Made by a program: the position numbers and the translations under genes
The notes under the pieces: model-generated
Told to the model about the DNA's origin: nothing
Database searches by the model: none
What the model saw: only the letters and a program-made list of their open reading frames with translations
In this document: positions 53,054-61,660 of the stretch, piece by piece
Position numbering within the stretch: the first letter of the stretch is position 1
How the letters are laid out: each line of letters begins with the position of its first letter
NCBI RefSeq assembly: GCF_007004665.1
Contig: NZ_ML660053.1
Span: forward strand, 496,001 to 560,000
Direction of reading: 5' to 3'
Source of the DNA: Denitrobaculum tricleocarpae
GTDB lineage: Bacteria > Pseudomonadota > Alphaproteobacteria > Kiloniellales > Kiloniellaceae
Length of the DNA: 64,000 nucleotides

Positions 53054-53208
53054 AGCACGGGTTCTCACTCAAAAAGACTCATGATGCGCCAGTTAAGCGG
53101 GTAGGGAGTTAATTACCGATTAATTGAGTGCGGTTTAACTATCTGAAATTGTGAGAAATTTATCTAAAATTCTAATGATTTTTCATATTTGGGAAGCTGC
53201 TGGGCGGC

Positions 53209-53958
53209 CTATGGACGCGCGGTCAGGCCGCCGTCGACAACAAGTTCCGTTCCCGTGATATAGCTCGCTTTATCGGACAGCAGGAACAGGACCGCATTTG
53301 CGATATCCTCCGGATGACCAACGCGGCCCAGGGGAATGACCCCGGCGGTCGCGTGTTTGAGCTGTGGATTCTCGTCCCAGCGGGCCTGCATCGGCGATTG
53401 GCAAGGGCCGGGGACGACGCAATTCGAACGGATTCTGCTCGCTGCAAACTGGATCGCCAGAGATTTGGAGAGGGAGAGGATCGCTGCTTTCGACGCCTGA
53501 TAGGCGTCCTGCGGTTTATCGTCTCCCCGTAAGGCCTGCGTGCTCGCAATATGGACCATGGCGCCACCCTGGGAGCGCTTGATCAGGGGAACGGCATGAC
53601 GCGTTGTATGGACCATGGTCTTGAGGTCGATTTCCAGCACCTGATCCCAGACGCCGAGATCGATATCCACCATCGAGACATCACGGTCGAACCACAAGAC
53701 CGCTGCCGCGTTCACAAGATAATCAAGCCGATCCTTCAGCGAGAAGGCCACAGACATGGCCTCCGCCACGAAAGCATCGTCGGTCAGATCGCCTTCAAGG
53801 AAGTGCAAATTCTTCCCGGCATCACTCAGGGCCGGTGGTCGCGGCTTGATGTCGATGGCGAGTACTGAAGCGCCTGCGGCGAGCAGGTCTTGCGTTACGG
53901 CAAGGCCCATGCCACCGGCGGCCCCTGTGACCACGGCGGTCTTTCCCGTGAATGTCAT
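53209..53958 (-). CDS. Short-chain dehydrogenase/reductase (SDR)
   Basis: A 249-residue classical SDR. The cofactor motif TGAAGGMG is near residue 11, and NAAAVL follows. The catalytic Tyr and Lys are in DAYQASKAA, and the substrate-loop PGPCQSP is present. ATG at 53958 has GGGAA upstream (the frame opens four codons earlier at a TTG). It starts 24 bases after the glutamine-synthetase-like gene and is certainly in the same operon; it may oxidise an amino alcohol or its gamma-glutamyl form. Confidence 0.92.
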   Translation of the reverse strand: MTFTGKTAVVTGAAGGMGLAVTQDLLAAGASVLAIDIKPRPPALSDAGKNLHFLEGDLTDDAFVAEAMSVAFSLKDRLDYLVNAAAVLWFDRDVSMVDIDLGVWDQVLEIDLKTMVHTTRHAVPLIKRSQGGAMVHIASTQALRGDDKPQDAYQASKAAILSLSKSLAIQFAASRIRSNCVVPGPCQSPMQARWDENPQLKHATAGVIPLGRVGHPEDIANAVLFLLSDKASYITGTELVVDGGLTARP

Positions 53959-53982
53959 ACCGGTTCCCAATCTTTCCGGAAA

Positions 53983-55350
53983 TCAGATGATTTCGAAGTA
54001 ACGCTGCATCTCCCAATCGGTGATGGCCTTGCGGAACTCGCGTTCCTCCCACTCGCGCGTCGCGGCGTAGTGATCGACAAAGGCGTCGCCGAAGAGCGCG
54101 CGCGCCGGCTTTGATCTGCGCAAGCGTCCGGCAGCCTCCATCAGAGTGGCCGGCAGTTTGCGCTTGGCCGGGAATTTGTGTTCGTAGGCATTGCCTTCAA
54201 TCGGTGCGTCCGGCTCGATCTCGTTCTCGATGCCCCAAAGACCCGAAGCAATCGCGCCGGCCACTGCGATGTAGGGATTGATGTCAGCGGCGGCCAAACG
54301 ATACTCGACGCGCTGCGCAAGGGGTTTGCCTGGGATCGCGCGCAAGGCACAGGTTCGATTTTCGATCCCCCAGCCTGCATCGGTGGGCGCCCAGAAGCCG
54401 GGGATGAGCCGGGTGAAACTGTTCACGGTCGGTGCAATCATCGACAGAAATTCCGGCATCAAGGCCTGCTGTCCACCGATGAAATGGCGCATCGTGTCGC
54501 TGATGTTGTGCGGTTTCTTGGGGTCGTGGAAGACCGCTTTACCCTTTTTGCCCTGAAGCGAGATGTGGATGTGACCGGATTGCCCCGGCCAGTCGGGCGA
54601 CCACTTGGCCATGAAAGTCGCCATCCAGCCGCGCCGCTGGGCCAGGATCTTGGTATAGGTCTTAAAAAGAGCGGCTTTGTCGGCGGCCTCCAGGGCACTG
54701 TCATATCCGATGGCGGCTTCCAAAACGCCTGGGCCGGTTTCGGTGTGCAGACCTTCGATGGGCATGTCCATATCCTGGCACATGGTCAAAAGATCTTCGT
54801 AGAATTCCGCCTGAACCGAGTTACGGAGCATTGAGTAACCGAAAAAGCCCGGTGTGATGTTGGTCATGTTGCGGTAGTTCTTTTCGCGCACGGACTCGGG
54901 TGTCTCATCAAACAGAAAAAACTCGAATTCACAGGCGGCGGTTGCTGAAAAGCCCATCGCATCGGCACGGTCCAGGACCCGGCGCAGCGTGCCGCGCGGG
55001 CAGACCGCCTCGGCACGGCCGGTAAACTCGGCCAGGAACAAGAGGGCTCCATCCTCCATGGGCAGTTCCCGGCAACTCTCGGGGATGACGCGGACGGTGG
55101 CATCGGGGTAGGCGGTGTCCCAGCCGGTGATCGATACGTTGTCGTATAGCTGATCGTTTGAATCCCAGCCGATGATCACGTCGCAGAAACCGAAACCGCT
55201 CTCCAGCGCAGAGAAAAACTTCTCTTTGGACATGTACTTGCCACGCAGAACGCCATCGACGTCGAAGATGCCGACCTTCACATGCTCCAGTCCGCGCTCC
55301 TCTACAAGGCTGCGCGCATCGTCAGCCGTTTTGACATTTCGTGGATTCAT
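53983..55350 (-). CDS. Glutamine-synthetase-family protein (gamma-glutamylamine synthetase type)
   Basis: A 455-residue ATP-dependent ligase of the GS type III/PuuA-like group. Active-site elements: CEFEFFLFDE and HTETGPGVLEAAI (metal Glu), SGHIHISL, and the substrate-binding NSFTRLIPGFWAP and ENRTCALRAIPG. This branch often joins the gamma-carboxylate of glutamate to an amine such as putrescine, ethanolamine or an alkylamine instead of ammonia. I start it at the ATG at 55350 with AGGGGAAGC upstream; a longer frame to 55464 overlaps the neighbouring gene. The surrounding amidohydrolase and dehydrogenases support an amine pathway. Confidence 0.9.
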   Translation of the reverse strand: MNPRNVKTADDARSLVEERGLEHVKVGIFDVDGVLRGKYMSKEKFFSALESGFGFCDVIIGWDSNDQLYDNVSITGWDTAYPDATVRVIPESCRELPMEDGALLFLAEFTGRAEAVCPRGTLRRVLDRADAMGFSATAACEFEFFLFDETPESVREKNYRNMTNITPGFFGYSMLRNSVQAEFYEDLLTMCQDMDMPIEGLHTETGPGVLEAAIGYDSALEAADKAALFKTYTKILAQRRGWMATFMAKWSPDWPGQSGHIHISLQGKKGKAVFHDPKKPHNISDTMRHFIGGQQALMPEFLSMIAPTVNSFTRLIPGFWAPTDAGWGIENRTCALRAIPGKPLAQRVEYRLAAADINPYIAVAGAIASGLWGIENEIEPDAPIEGNAYEHKFPAKRKLPATLMEAAGRLRRSKPARALFGDAFVDHYAATREWEEREFRKAITDWEMQRYFEII

Positions 55351-55438
55351 TTTTGCTTCCCCTGGTACAATTGTTGGACCCGTTAGAGTGATTTGCCCCG
55401 CGTCTTTGCGATGCCGTTTTGGGATTTTGAAAGAACGA

Positions 55439-56221
55439 TCATGCGATGCCGGCGTCCCGCGCATCGAAGTTTGCCAAGGCTGCCGGCAGGCTCTCGATCA
55501 GGCGCTGTGCCCAAAAGACTTGGCCGGCTTCTTCCTCGATCAGATCATGACGCAGTTCAATCAGGACGTGGGGCAGGCCGCGTCGCTCGGCATGAACAGG
55601 TATGCTGTAATCGGTCTCGTCGCTGACTGAGTAGGGTTGATTGTCGCCCACACAAAGTGTCTCGTCACGGCTCAGCTCCGAGATCATGCAGTGGCTTAGC
55701 CCAGGATCCCGGTTGTACTGGATGCCAATCTGCCAAGGCCTGGCGACGTCGTGATAGACCGGCGTGAAGCTGTGAACAGCAACGAGTACGCTGCGCTGTC
55801 GCGCAGTTTTGCGTTCGTCCAGCAGCGCCGAGATCATCGAGTGGTACGGTGTGAATATCTTTTCCATGCGTTGCGCGGCGGCGTCGGCGCTGAGATCTGC
55901 GTTGCCCGGCACAGTGGTTGCCTCGCTGATTTTAGGGATCGACGACTCCACATGAGGGTGCCGGTTGCAGTCGATGACCAGGCGCGAGTAGCCCTGAAGA
56001 ACCAGTGTCGCGTCGAAGGCTTGCGATAGCTGGTGCGCGACGGCTGCCGCGCCGATATCCCAGCCGATGTGGCGGTCAACCTCGTGCTCCGGCAGGCCGA
56101 GCTCACCCAGGGCGTCCGGAATACGCTTGCTCGCGTGGTCGCAGATAATGAAAAACGGTGACCTGCCTTGGGCGCGAACGACTTCGACCACAGGAGGCTC
56201 GTGTGGAGCGAGTTCAACCAT
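55439..56221 (-). CDS. N-formylglutamate amidohydrolase family protein
   Basis: A metal-dependent amidohydrolase related to HutG-type N-formylglutamate deformylase, 260 residues from the ATG at 56221. Seen: FIICDHASKRIPDALGELGL, DRHIGWDIGAAAVAHQL, YSRLVIDCNRHP, VAVHSFTPVYHDVARPWQIG and a final VLIELRHDLI. These are the family hallmarks and include the His/Glu ligands. A longer frame to a GTG at 56311 has no ribosome site. No hut genes are present, so a role in histidine breakdown is not implied. Beside the glutamine-synthetase-like gene, it could release the amine or acid from a gamma-glutamyl or N-acyl intermediate. Confidence 0.88.
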   Translation of the reverse strand: MVELAPHEPPVVEVVRAQGRSPFFIICDHASKRIPDALGELGLPEHEVDRHIGWDIGAAAVAHQLSQAFDATLVLQGYSRLVIDCNRHPHVESSIPKISEATTVPGNADLSADAAAQRMEKIFTPYHSMISALLDERKTARQRSVLVAVHSFTPVYHDVARPWQIGIQYNRDPGLSHCMISELSRDETLCVGDNQPYSVSDETDYSIPVHAERRGLPHVLIELRHDLIEEEAGQVFWAQRLIESLPAALANFDARDAGIA

Positions 56222-57272
56222 TGTCTGATCGTGACTGGAAAACTGAGGGCAATAGCTGTGCGATGTCTGAATGCGTGGCGGCCGCGGGGGCGCCGTTTGA
56301 TATGGGTTCACGAGCGTAGGATTTAGACCGAAAACTGGCGTGCTGTCAGTAACAATTAAGCAATCCCTGCCAGCAATGCCGGAAACGACGCTTCCTGCTC
56401 GGATTCGCTTGGTACGAAGCCTTGCACCTTGCGGAAACGGACAAGCCGAAATAAGTGTTTTTAGTCAGAAGGTTCTGACAGTTTCGATCTCTTTTTCATC
56501 AAGGCCCCGTGTTAGCCCGAAAGTTCCTGCAGAACCTCCCAGTGAGGCAACGCAAGGTTGAACTGCCAATTTAATGTGCAGAAGGCATGTGTCGCCGGAT
56601 CTCAGCAAAAAAATATCAGGCTTGCGTTTTCAATCTCCGGCGGTTGGGGCAGGTGTTCTGATCCCATGAAAACGGACTGGCTTGCACCGGGGATTACGCC
56701 CTAGGTCGTCCGTTGGCGGCGCAATTAACACCCCGGCCGGACGACACGTGACGCAAGCTCATCTGAGCAAGCTGTGGCACCTTATGCGCAGGCTCCTTAA
56801 GTCACTGGTTGCAGTCGGCCTTTCGTGTTGAGAACGCCCGTAACTTAAGCGCTTCATTCGATAATCGGATTGCTTAAGACGGGAGCAGAGCACGTGACCG
56901 GCTGGCTAAGATATGCAATAAGGGCAGGCTTGAAAGAAGGATGCTTTGCACCAGGAATTCAGCGGTTTGACCGCAGCGCTCAGGCATGCTTGCTTATCAG
57001 GGTAAGGTGTGCCCGACACTCCAGGACCAAAGCTTAAGAAGCGCTTCGTCAGTATCGAAGGCACGGCGATTTTTCAATTTTTACACGAATATTCGAAATC
57101 TCAGGTCATCGTATTTTATCAATTTGCTTGTGAGATGTGTCAAAATCGGATTGAAAGGGATTTATTCAGGAAATGTGACTAAGCTGATGACTGTCGTTTC
57201 GTCGGCAGGCGTCCAAAAAACAAAAAAAGCTTAGGGAAGCGGGATGAAGCGGTTTTTGCGGGAGCGGCGGCC
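56222..57272. other. Long gene-poor region
   Basis: About 1050 bases without a recognisable gene. Structures seen: a 16-bp palindrome GTCAGAA-GG-TTCTGAC at 56464-56479, an inverted GTCGTCCG/CGGACGAC pair near 56706-56747, and a CGCCGGAT/ATCTCCGGCG pair near 56592-56642. Base composition is lower in GC over 57060-57240. It should contain the promoter of the 56221 operon. Small open frames (56340-56561, 56986-57234) look random. Confidence 0.45.
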
Positions 57273-57662
57273 ATGGTAGCGGAAGTTCGCTATGTTATTT
57301 TTTCGACCCAGGAGCTTTCCCGGGCGTTGATAACGGCGCACCAAAGCAAGAGCCAGGGCAAGCGCGATGCCTTGCCTTCAGGTACCGTTCACAGCATTAC
57401 CCAGGACAGCCGCCCAGGCGTTAAGGTCAGCATTACGATTGCGCCGGACCGCTCTTCGGAGCCGATCCTGCTGGACTGGACCGAGGATGAGGTTCTCTCT
57501 GCCCTGGTTGGATTTTGCCGAGCGACCAATATTCCTCTTCCGGCTGCTTCCTCAAAGCAGCTTGGCAGGATTCGTAACAGCCTTTGTCTCATCATCACGC
57601 TCAATGTGACCGAGGATAAGTTTAAGGACTTTGAACTCGCGATCGCCGACAACACACGTTGA
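57273..57662 (+). CDS. Hypothetical protein, 129 residues
   Basis: A soluble protein with no family that I recognise. It begins EVRYVIFSTQELSRALI and has two strand-like hydrophobic segments (KVSITIAPDR and NSLCLIITLNVTED). The GGGAGCGG before the ATG at 57273 gives a good ribosome site, and codon use is normal, so it is likely real. It stands alone 1 kb from the operon upstream and 137 bases from the AhpD-like gene. Confidence 0.6.
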   Translation: MVAEVRYVIFSTQELSRALITAHQSKSQGKRDALPSGTVHSITQDSRPGVKVSITIAPDRSSEPILLDWTEDEVLSALVGFCRATNIPLPAASSKQLGRIRNSLCLIITLNVTEDKFKDFELAIADNTR

Positions 57663-57798
57663 TGCAGGCCGGTTAAATTCCTTTCTGCTTAAATTCCTCT
57701 CTGCGCTTATGCCCTGAACGTTCCCCGATAGCAGGCTCACAAGCATAACGCCTGCTCCCGGCTTCACGTCTTGTTCCAGTTCCGCTATAAGCCTTTCA

Positions 57799-58404
57799 AT
57801 GACCTGGATAAAAACTCTCTCTTACGGCGAGGCCGAAGGCCGCCTGCGCAAGCTCTACGACCGCGTCAAGGGCCCTGGCGACAACGTCGACAACATTATG
57901 ATGGCGCACAGCCTGCGGCCGCACTCGATGGAGGGCCACATGGCGCTCTACAAAAACGTGCTGCACCACTCCGCCAACAGCCTTCCGAAATCGCTGCTGG
58001 AGACTTTGGGCGTCTATGTCAGCTTGCTGAATGGCTGTGACTATTGCGTCGAGCACCATTTCCAGGGGTTGCAGCGGTTGCTTGGAGACGAGGAAAGGGG
58101 CGTTGCGATTCGTGAAGCGCTCGAGGCCGGCAATCCCGAGGCTGTGCTTTCAGGTCGGGAGTTGGCTGCGGCAAACTATGCAAAAACGCTCACGCTTGAT
58201 CCGCGCAGTCTCGGTGCGGACGATGTTCAGGCGTTGCGCGGCACGGGGCTTGATGACGGCGAAATCCTGGAGATCAATCAGGTTGTCAGCTATTTCGCCT
58301 ATGCCAACCGAACGGTGCTTGGACTGGGCATCAATACCGAGGGCGATCATCTTGGGCTTTCACCCAATGACTCGGACGATCCGGATAACTGGTCGCATCG
58401 TTGA
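57799..58404 (+). CDS. Carboxymuconolactone-decarboxylase/AhpD-like peroxidase-related protein
   Basis: A 201-residue helical protein. The CMD/AhpD redox motif is NGCDYCVEHH (CxxC followed by His), and the AANYAKTLTLDPRSL and ILEINQVVSYFAYANRTV segments match the peroxidase-related CMD subfamily. It probably reduces hydroperoxides by a Cys pair, in the cytoplasm. It stands between an unknown gene and the LysR gene on the same strand. Confidence 0.88.
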   Translation: MTWIKTLSYGEAEGRLRKLYDRVKGPGDNVDNIMMAHSLRPHSMEGHMALYKNVLHHSANSLPKSLLETLGVYVSLLNGCDYCVEHHFQGLQRLLGDEERGVAIREALEAGNPEAVLSGRELAAANYAKTLTLDPRSLGADDVQALRGTGLDDGEILEINQVVSYFAYANRTVLGLGINTEGDHLGLSPNDSDDPDNWSHR

Positions 58405-58717
58405 ACTCGCATAGCCGGCCGGATGTATGGCCTCTAACGCTTCACCCATTAAGCCAACCAATGTCTCTCTTGGTGTGCTCGGGAAGGTCGCGTATGTGAG
58501 TCAGGGTGACCCTGATACACTTTCGTTTGCGCGATTCCACTTTACGCAATGCCAGCCGGCGTGCAATTTTTTGCATTATCTGAAGGGGCGACCGCGTCGT
58601 TCTTTCCTGTTTCATCCAATTGTCTCCTTCGTCTGTCTCGTCAGACAGAGATGGCGCAGCGCGAGATTGTTCTCCAATTGAATGTCGCGCACTAGCTATA
58701 AGGAGTTTTTATATCTC
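58405..58717. promoter_or_regulatory. Regulatory region upstream of the LysR gene
   Basis: 313 bases without a gene. Two perfect inverted repeats stand out: TGCAA-TTTT-TTGCA at 58562-58575 and CTGTC-N6-GACAG at 58633-58648. Both are suitable for a LysR-type or other dimeric regulator, possibly autoregulation. Confidence 0.4.
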
Positions 58718-59650
58718 ATGCGCGCGCCGCTTCCCCCTTTAGCCGCAACCAGGGCCTTTGAGGCCGCTGCGCGCCACGGCAGCTTCACCAAGGCAGCCGA
58801 CGAACTCGGGATGACCCAGGCGGCTGTCAGCTATCAGATCAAAATTCTGGAAGACCGCGTCGGGAGCCCGCTGTTTTTGCGCAACGCCCGCGGTGTGGCG
58901 CTCACCGATGCGGGCGGTCGCTTTGCGCGAAAGGCGGGTGAGAGCCTTGAGCTCTTGCGTGACGCCTTCGCCGAAGCCAAAGGTGAGGCCGATGATACCC
59001 TGGTCATCAGTTCCACACCGACCTTTGCCACAAATTTTCTCGCCCAGAGTCTGGGATGTTTTCAGATCGATCACCCCTCGATAGCCGTGCGTGTTGAGGT
59101 GACGGACGCTCTGACAGACTTTGCGTCGGAAGACGTCGACGTCGCAGTTCGTTCGGGGCTTGAGAGAGTCTGGCGTGGATTAACATGTGACCTGTTGTTG
59201 CCCGCGGTCTTTACGCCGATGTTGAGCCCGAAGCTCGCGGAGACGATCGGAGGTGTTCACAAGCCGGCGGATCTTCTCAAACTTCCGATCATAGAGCCCT
59301 CGGACCCTTCCTGGACGTTGTGGTTCGCCGCCGCCGGGCTGCCGGACGCCAAGCTGAGAGAACGCGCCGGCCCACAGTTTGGTGCACAGGTTCTTGAGGC
59401 CAATGCGGCCATTGCCGGCCTGGGGGTGGGAATCTTGACCCCGGCCTTCTATCAGGATGCAGTTGCTCAGGGCCAGCTCTGCCAGCCTTTCGATCTGGCC
59501 TGCGACGATGGCCAGCGCTACTGGCTGGTCTATCCGGAGAACCGCCGGAATGCTTCGAAGATACGTGCCTTCCGAAGCTGGATCCTGGGAAAAGTCGCAG
59601 ACTTAGTTTCCGAGGGGCAGGAGGCCATACCCGGCAGCCCAGGCACCTAG
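58718..59650 (+). CDS. LysR-family regulator (GcvA-like)
   Basis: A 310-residue LysR-type regulator. The N-terminal helix-turn-helix is LAATRAFEAAARHGSFTKAADELGMTQAAVSYQIKILE, the GcvA-type pattern, followed by a periplasmic-binding-protein-like effector domain. I use the ATG at 58718, preceded by AAGGAG, because the family begins MRAPLPPL at this spot; an upstream ATG at 58682 adds 12 residues. Its last 16 codons overlap the 3' end of sdhC on the other strand (59603-59650). Targets and ligand unknown. Confidence 0.9.
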   Translation: MRAPLPPLAATRAFEAAARHGSFTKAADELGMTQAAVSYQIKILEDRVGSPLFLRNARGVALTDAGGRFARKAGESLELLRDAFAEAKGEADDTLVISSTPTFATNFLAQSLGCFQIDHPSIAVRVEVTDALTDFASEDVDVAVRSGLERVWRGLTCDLLLPAVFTPMLSPKLAETIGGVHKPADLLKLPIIEPSDPSWTLWFAAAGLPDAKLRERAGPQFGAQVLEANAAIAGLGVGILTPAFYQDAVAQGQLCQPFDLACDDGQRYWLVYPENRRNASKIRAFRSWILGKVADLVSEGQEAIPGSPGT

Positions 59651-60001
59651 CGTCAGCACCAAGCTCACCACAAGCACGGTAAGACCCGAACGATAGGCGG
59701 TTGCCAGTTCATAGCCGTAGCCGGCATCCCAGAAGAGATGTCGGATGCCGTTGCAGAGGTGGTAGAAGAGCGCGAAGCTCCAGCCGAACAGCAGTAGCCG
59801 TCCGGGGAGGGAAGCGATAACACTCTGCGCCGTCTTGAAGGCATCAGGCCCGCTCGCGGCCGCTGCCAGCCAATAGATCAGAAGCATGCTGCCAAGGGCC
59901 AAAGCTACGCCGGTGATGCGGTGCGATATGGAGAGCAGCATGGTCCATTGAAGCCGGTAGATCTGGAGGTGTGGGGATAAGGGCCTGTTTTTCTTCGACA
60001 T
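59603..60001 (-). CDS. sdhC: Succinate dehydrogenase cytochrome b556 subunit (SdhC)
   Basis: A 132-residue membrane anchor of complex II. The signature RPLSPHLQIYR, SISHRITGVALALG and the haem-ligand region FYHLCNGIRHLFWDAG are clear, with three transmembrane helices. Complex II genes are normally sdhCDAB in one operon, but here there is no sdhD, sdhA or sdhB; the gene ends by overlapping LysR. The remaining subunits must be outside this window. A small 4-helix membrane protein gene precedes it by 23 bases. Confidence 0.93.
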   Translation of the reverse strand: MSKKNRPLSPHLQIYRLQWTMLLSISHRITGVALALGSMLLIYWLAAAASGPDAFKTAQSVIASLPGRLLLFGWSFALFYHLCNGIRHLFWDAGYGYELATAYRSGLTVLVVSLVLTLGAWAAGYGLLPLGN

Positions 60002-60024
60002 GGACTGATCTTCTCGGAAAGTGT

Positions 60025-60408
60025 TCAGGAGGGGGCTTCGGTGTAGCCGACATATGTGAGATAGCCGCCGGCAGCCAGGAAACCGATGGCGGAAAGCTTG
60101 AGACCCGTTCCGGCTGGCCGCGAAGACTTGAGGGTCAAATCTGGAATCGCAACGAGTGCGGTGCCCTTCACGGCGGCAGCGATGCCGACCAGCGAGACGG
60201 CAATTTCAGGGGCTGACGACCATTGAAAATGCTGAACCAGGATGACGAGGCCGACGACAAAGTGCGCCGCACCCGAGAGATTGACGAGCATGGGCTCGGC
60301 GTTGGTGCTGCTCGCAATCATCCTTTGGTAAAAATCAGCTGACAGCAAAAACCCGAGACCTGTGACGAGCAGGTAGGGGCCTGCGATCATTGCGATGGTT
60401 TGAGTCAT
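60025..60408 (-). CDS. Small membrane protein, four predicted helices
   Basis: A 127-residue very hydrophobic protein (segments about 3-22, 41-62, 66-88 and 102-122) with no recognised family. It could be an unrelated DoxX-like protein or an assembly partner of SdhC, with which it shares an operon (23-base gap). Start at 60408 is an ATG. Function unknown. Confidence 0.75.
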   Translation of the reverse strand: MTQTIAMIAGPYLLVTGLGFLLSADFYQRMIASSTNAEPMLVNLSGAAHFVVGLVILVQHFQWSSAPEIAVSLVGIAAAVKGTALVAIPDLTLKSSRPAGTGLKLSAIGFLAAGGYLTYVGYTEAPS

Positions 60409-60475
60409 GTTTATCAGTCTGCCGGATGTTTCCGCTAATCATACGCCGGGTGCGAAGTGCATCTTGAACGTCAGC

Positions 60476-60706
60476 TCAGACGTCGACGTAGATCTCCACG
60501 TCCAGGTCGTCGAGCTTCATTTGAAGGTGGGCGCGAACATCCTGGACCGCCTAATTATAAACGTCAGGGCAGAGGGTCTTGATGGCAAGTTTGAGAATTT
60601 CGTTCGCGCGGTATTCCGACAGCTCTTCGTCAAACTCGTCCCGGAACAGGGATTGAAGCTGTCCCTTGAACTGAGTCGTGCGGTGGCCGGTGAGTTCAAT
60701 TTGCAC
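60476..60706 (-). pseudogene. DUF2164-family gene interrupted by an in-frame amber codon
   Basis: From a GTG at 60706 (AAGGAA seven bases upstream) the frame encodes 51 residues ending LCPDVYN, then TAG (60551-60553). It continues in the same frame for 24 residues, AVQDVRAHLQMKLDDLDVEI..., to TGA at 60476. The whole reads as a DUF2164 protein of about 76 residues, in which YN is normally followed by a polar residue such as Gln or Arg; a C-to-T change of CAG would give TAG. It is either a recent pseudogene or a read-through gene. Other frames here are shadows. Confidence 0.72.
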
Positions 60707-60864
60707 TCTGCGGTTCCTTGGTTCTGGAAGTGATTCTCAGAGACGCGAAGCATAGAACAACTCTCGATTGATGTTAAAGTGTATTTTAATCATGCTGTTA
60801 GCTGGAGAAATCGCCAGCGGGGCATATTGGCTTAATATCGAGACGGTTGAATAGGGAGAGCTTG

Positions 60865-61659
60865 GTGGACGGTTTTTATGAAGATGCAGATTCGCTTTTC
60901 GTCGAGGCCTACGACGCCTTCTATCGTGCCGATCTGCCCCAGATTTCTGACGACACGAGTTTCTATGCGGGTCTTGCAGAGGAGACCGGCGGTCCGCTGC
61001 TCGAACTGGCCTGCGGCACTGGGCGCATTACCTTGCCGTTGGCAGAGGCAGGGTTGGAGATTGCCGGCGCGGACCTGTCCGAGGGCATGTTGAAGGTTGC
61101 CCGGACGAAGTCAGAGGCGCTTACCGAAGCAGCCCGGGCGCAGCTGAGACTGATCCATCAGGATATGACGGCCTTGAAGCTGGATGAGCGCTTCAAGCTG
61201 GCCTTGATTCCCTTCCGCTCATTCCAGCATCTTCTGACCCGCGAGCAGCAGTGGCAAGCACTGGAGGGGATCCGAAACCAGCTCATGCCCGGCGGGCGCT
61301 TAGCGCTGCATCTCTTCGACCCACGTTTCGATTTTCTGATTGACGAGGAGGTGCCGACACCAGGGCATTCCGGTGTTCATCCGGTGACTGGCCGGCAGTA
61401 CATCGGCGAGATCTTGCGGACCTGTTTTGATCATCTGGCGCAGGTCCGCCGGGATGTCTGGCGCTATGCGGAGCTCGGAGAGGACGGCGAAGTACTGCGA
61501 GAGGCGACACGCGAAATGGCATTGCGCTGGACTTATCGCTGGGAGCTGCACTACCTGCTGAAACTCTGCGGGTTTGCAGTGGAGGCGGAGTACAGTGATT
61601 TCAACCGCACGCCGCCGGCCTATGGCAAAGAACTGATTGTCGTTGCCCGCCGCACCTGA
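60865..61659 (+). CDS. Class I SAM-dependent methyltransferase
   Basis: A 264-residue methyltransferase. Motif I LLELACGTGRITLPLAEAG binds SAM, and AGADLSEGMLKVAR and HQDMTALKL follow as motifs II-III. Substrate unknown. The frame opens at a TTG at 60847, but AGGGAG lies six bases before the GTG at 60865, which I take as the start. It is convergent with the aminotransferase gene, ending 1 base before that stop. Confidence 0.9.
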   Translation: MDGFYEDADSLFVEAYDAFYRADLPQISDDTSFYAGLAEETGGPLLELACGTGRITLPLAEAGLEIAGADLSEGMLKVARTKSEALTEAARAQLRLIHQDMTALKLDERFKLALIPFRSFQHLLTREQQWQALEGIRNQLMPGGRLALHLFDPRFDFLIDEEVPTPGHSGVHPVTGRQYIGEILRTCFDHLAQVRRDVWRYAELGEDGEVLREATREMALRWTYRWELHYLLKLCGFAVEAEYSDFNRTPPAYGKELIVVARRT

Positions 61660-61660
61660 A

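Noticed and set aside
56986-57234. 82-residue plus-strand frame
   Set aside because: No ribosome site or recognisable domain; AT-richer background explains it.
60407-60733. 108-residue plus-strand frame and a 78-residue minus-strand frame at 60517-60753
   Set aside because: Both are shadows of the interrupted DUF2164 gene, whose own frame is the one with family features.
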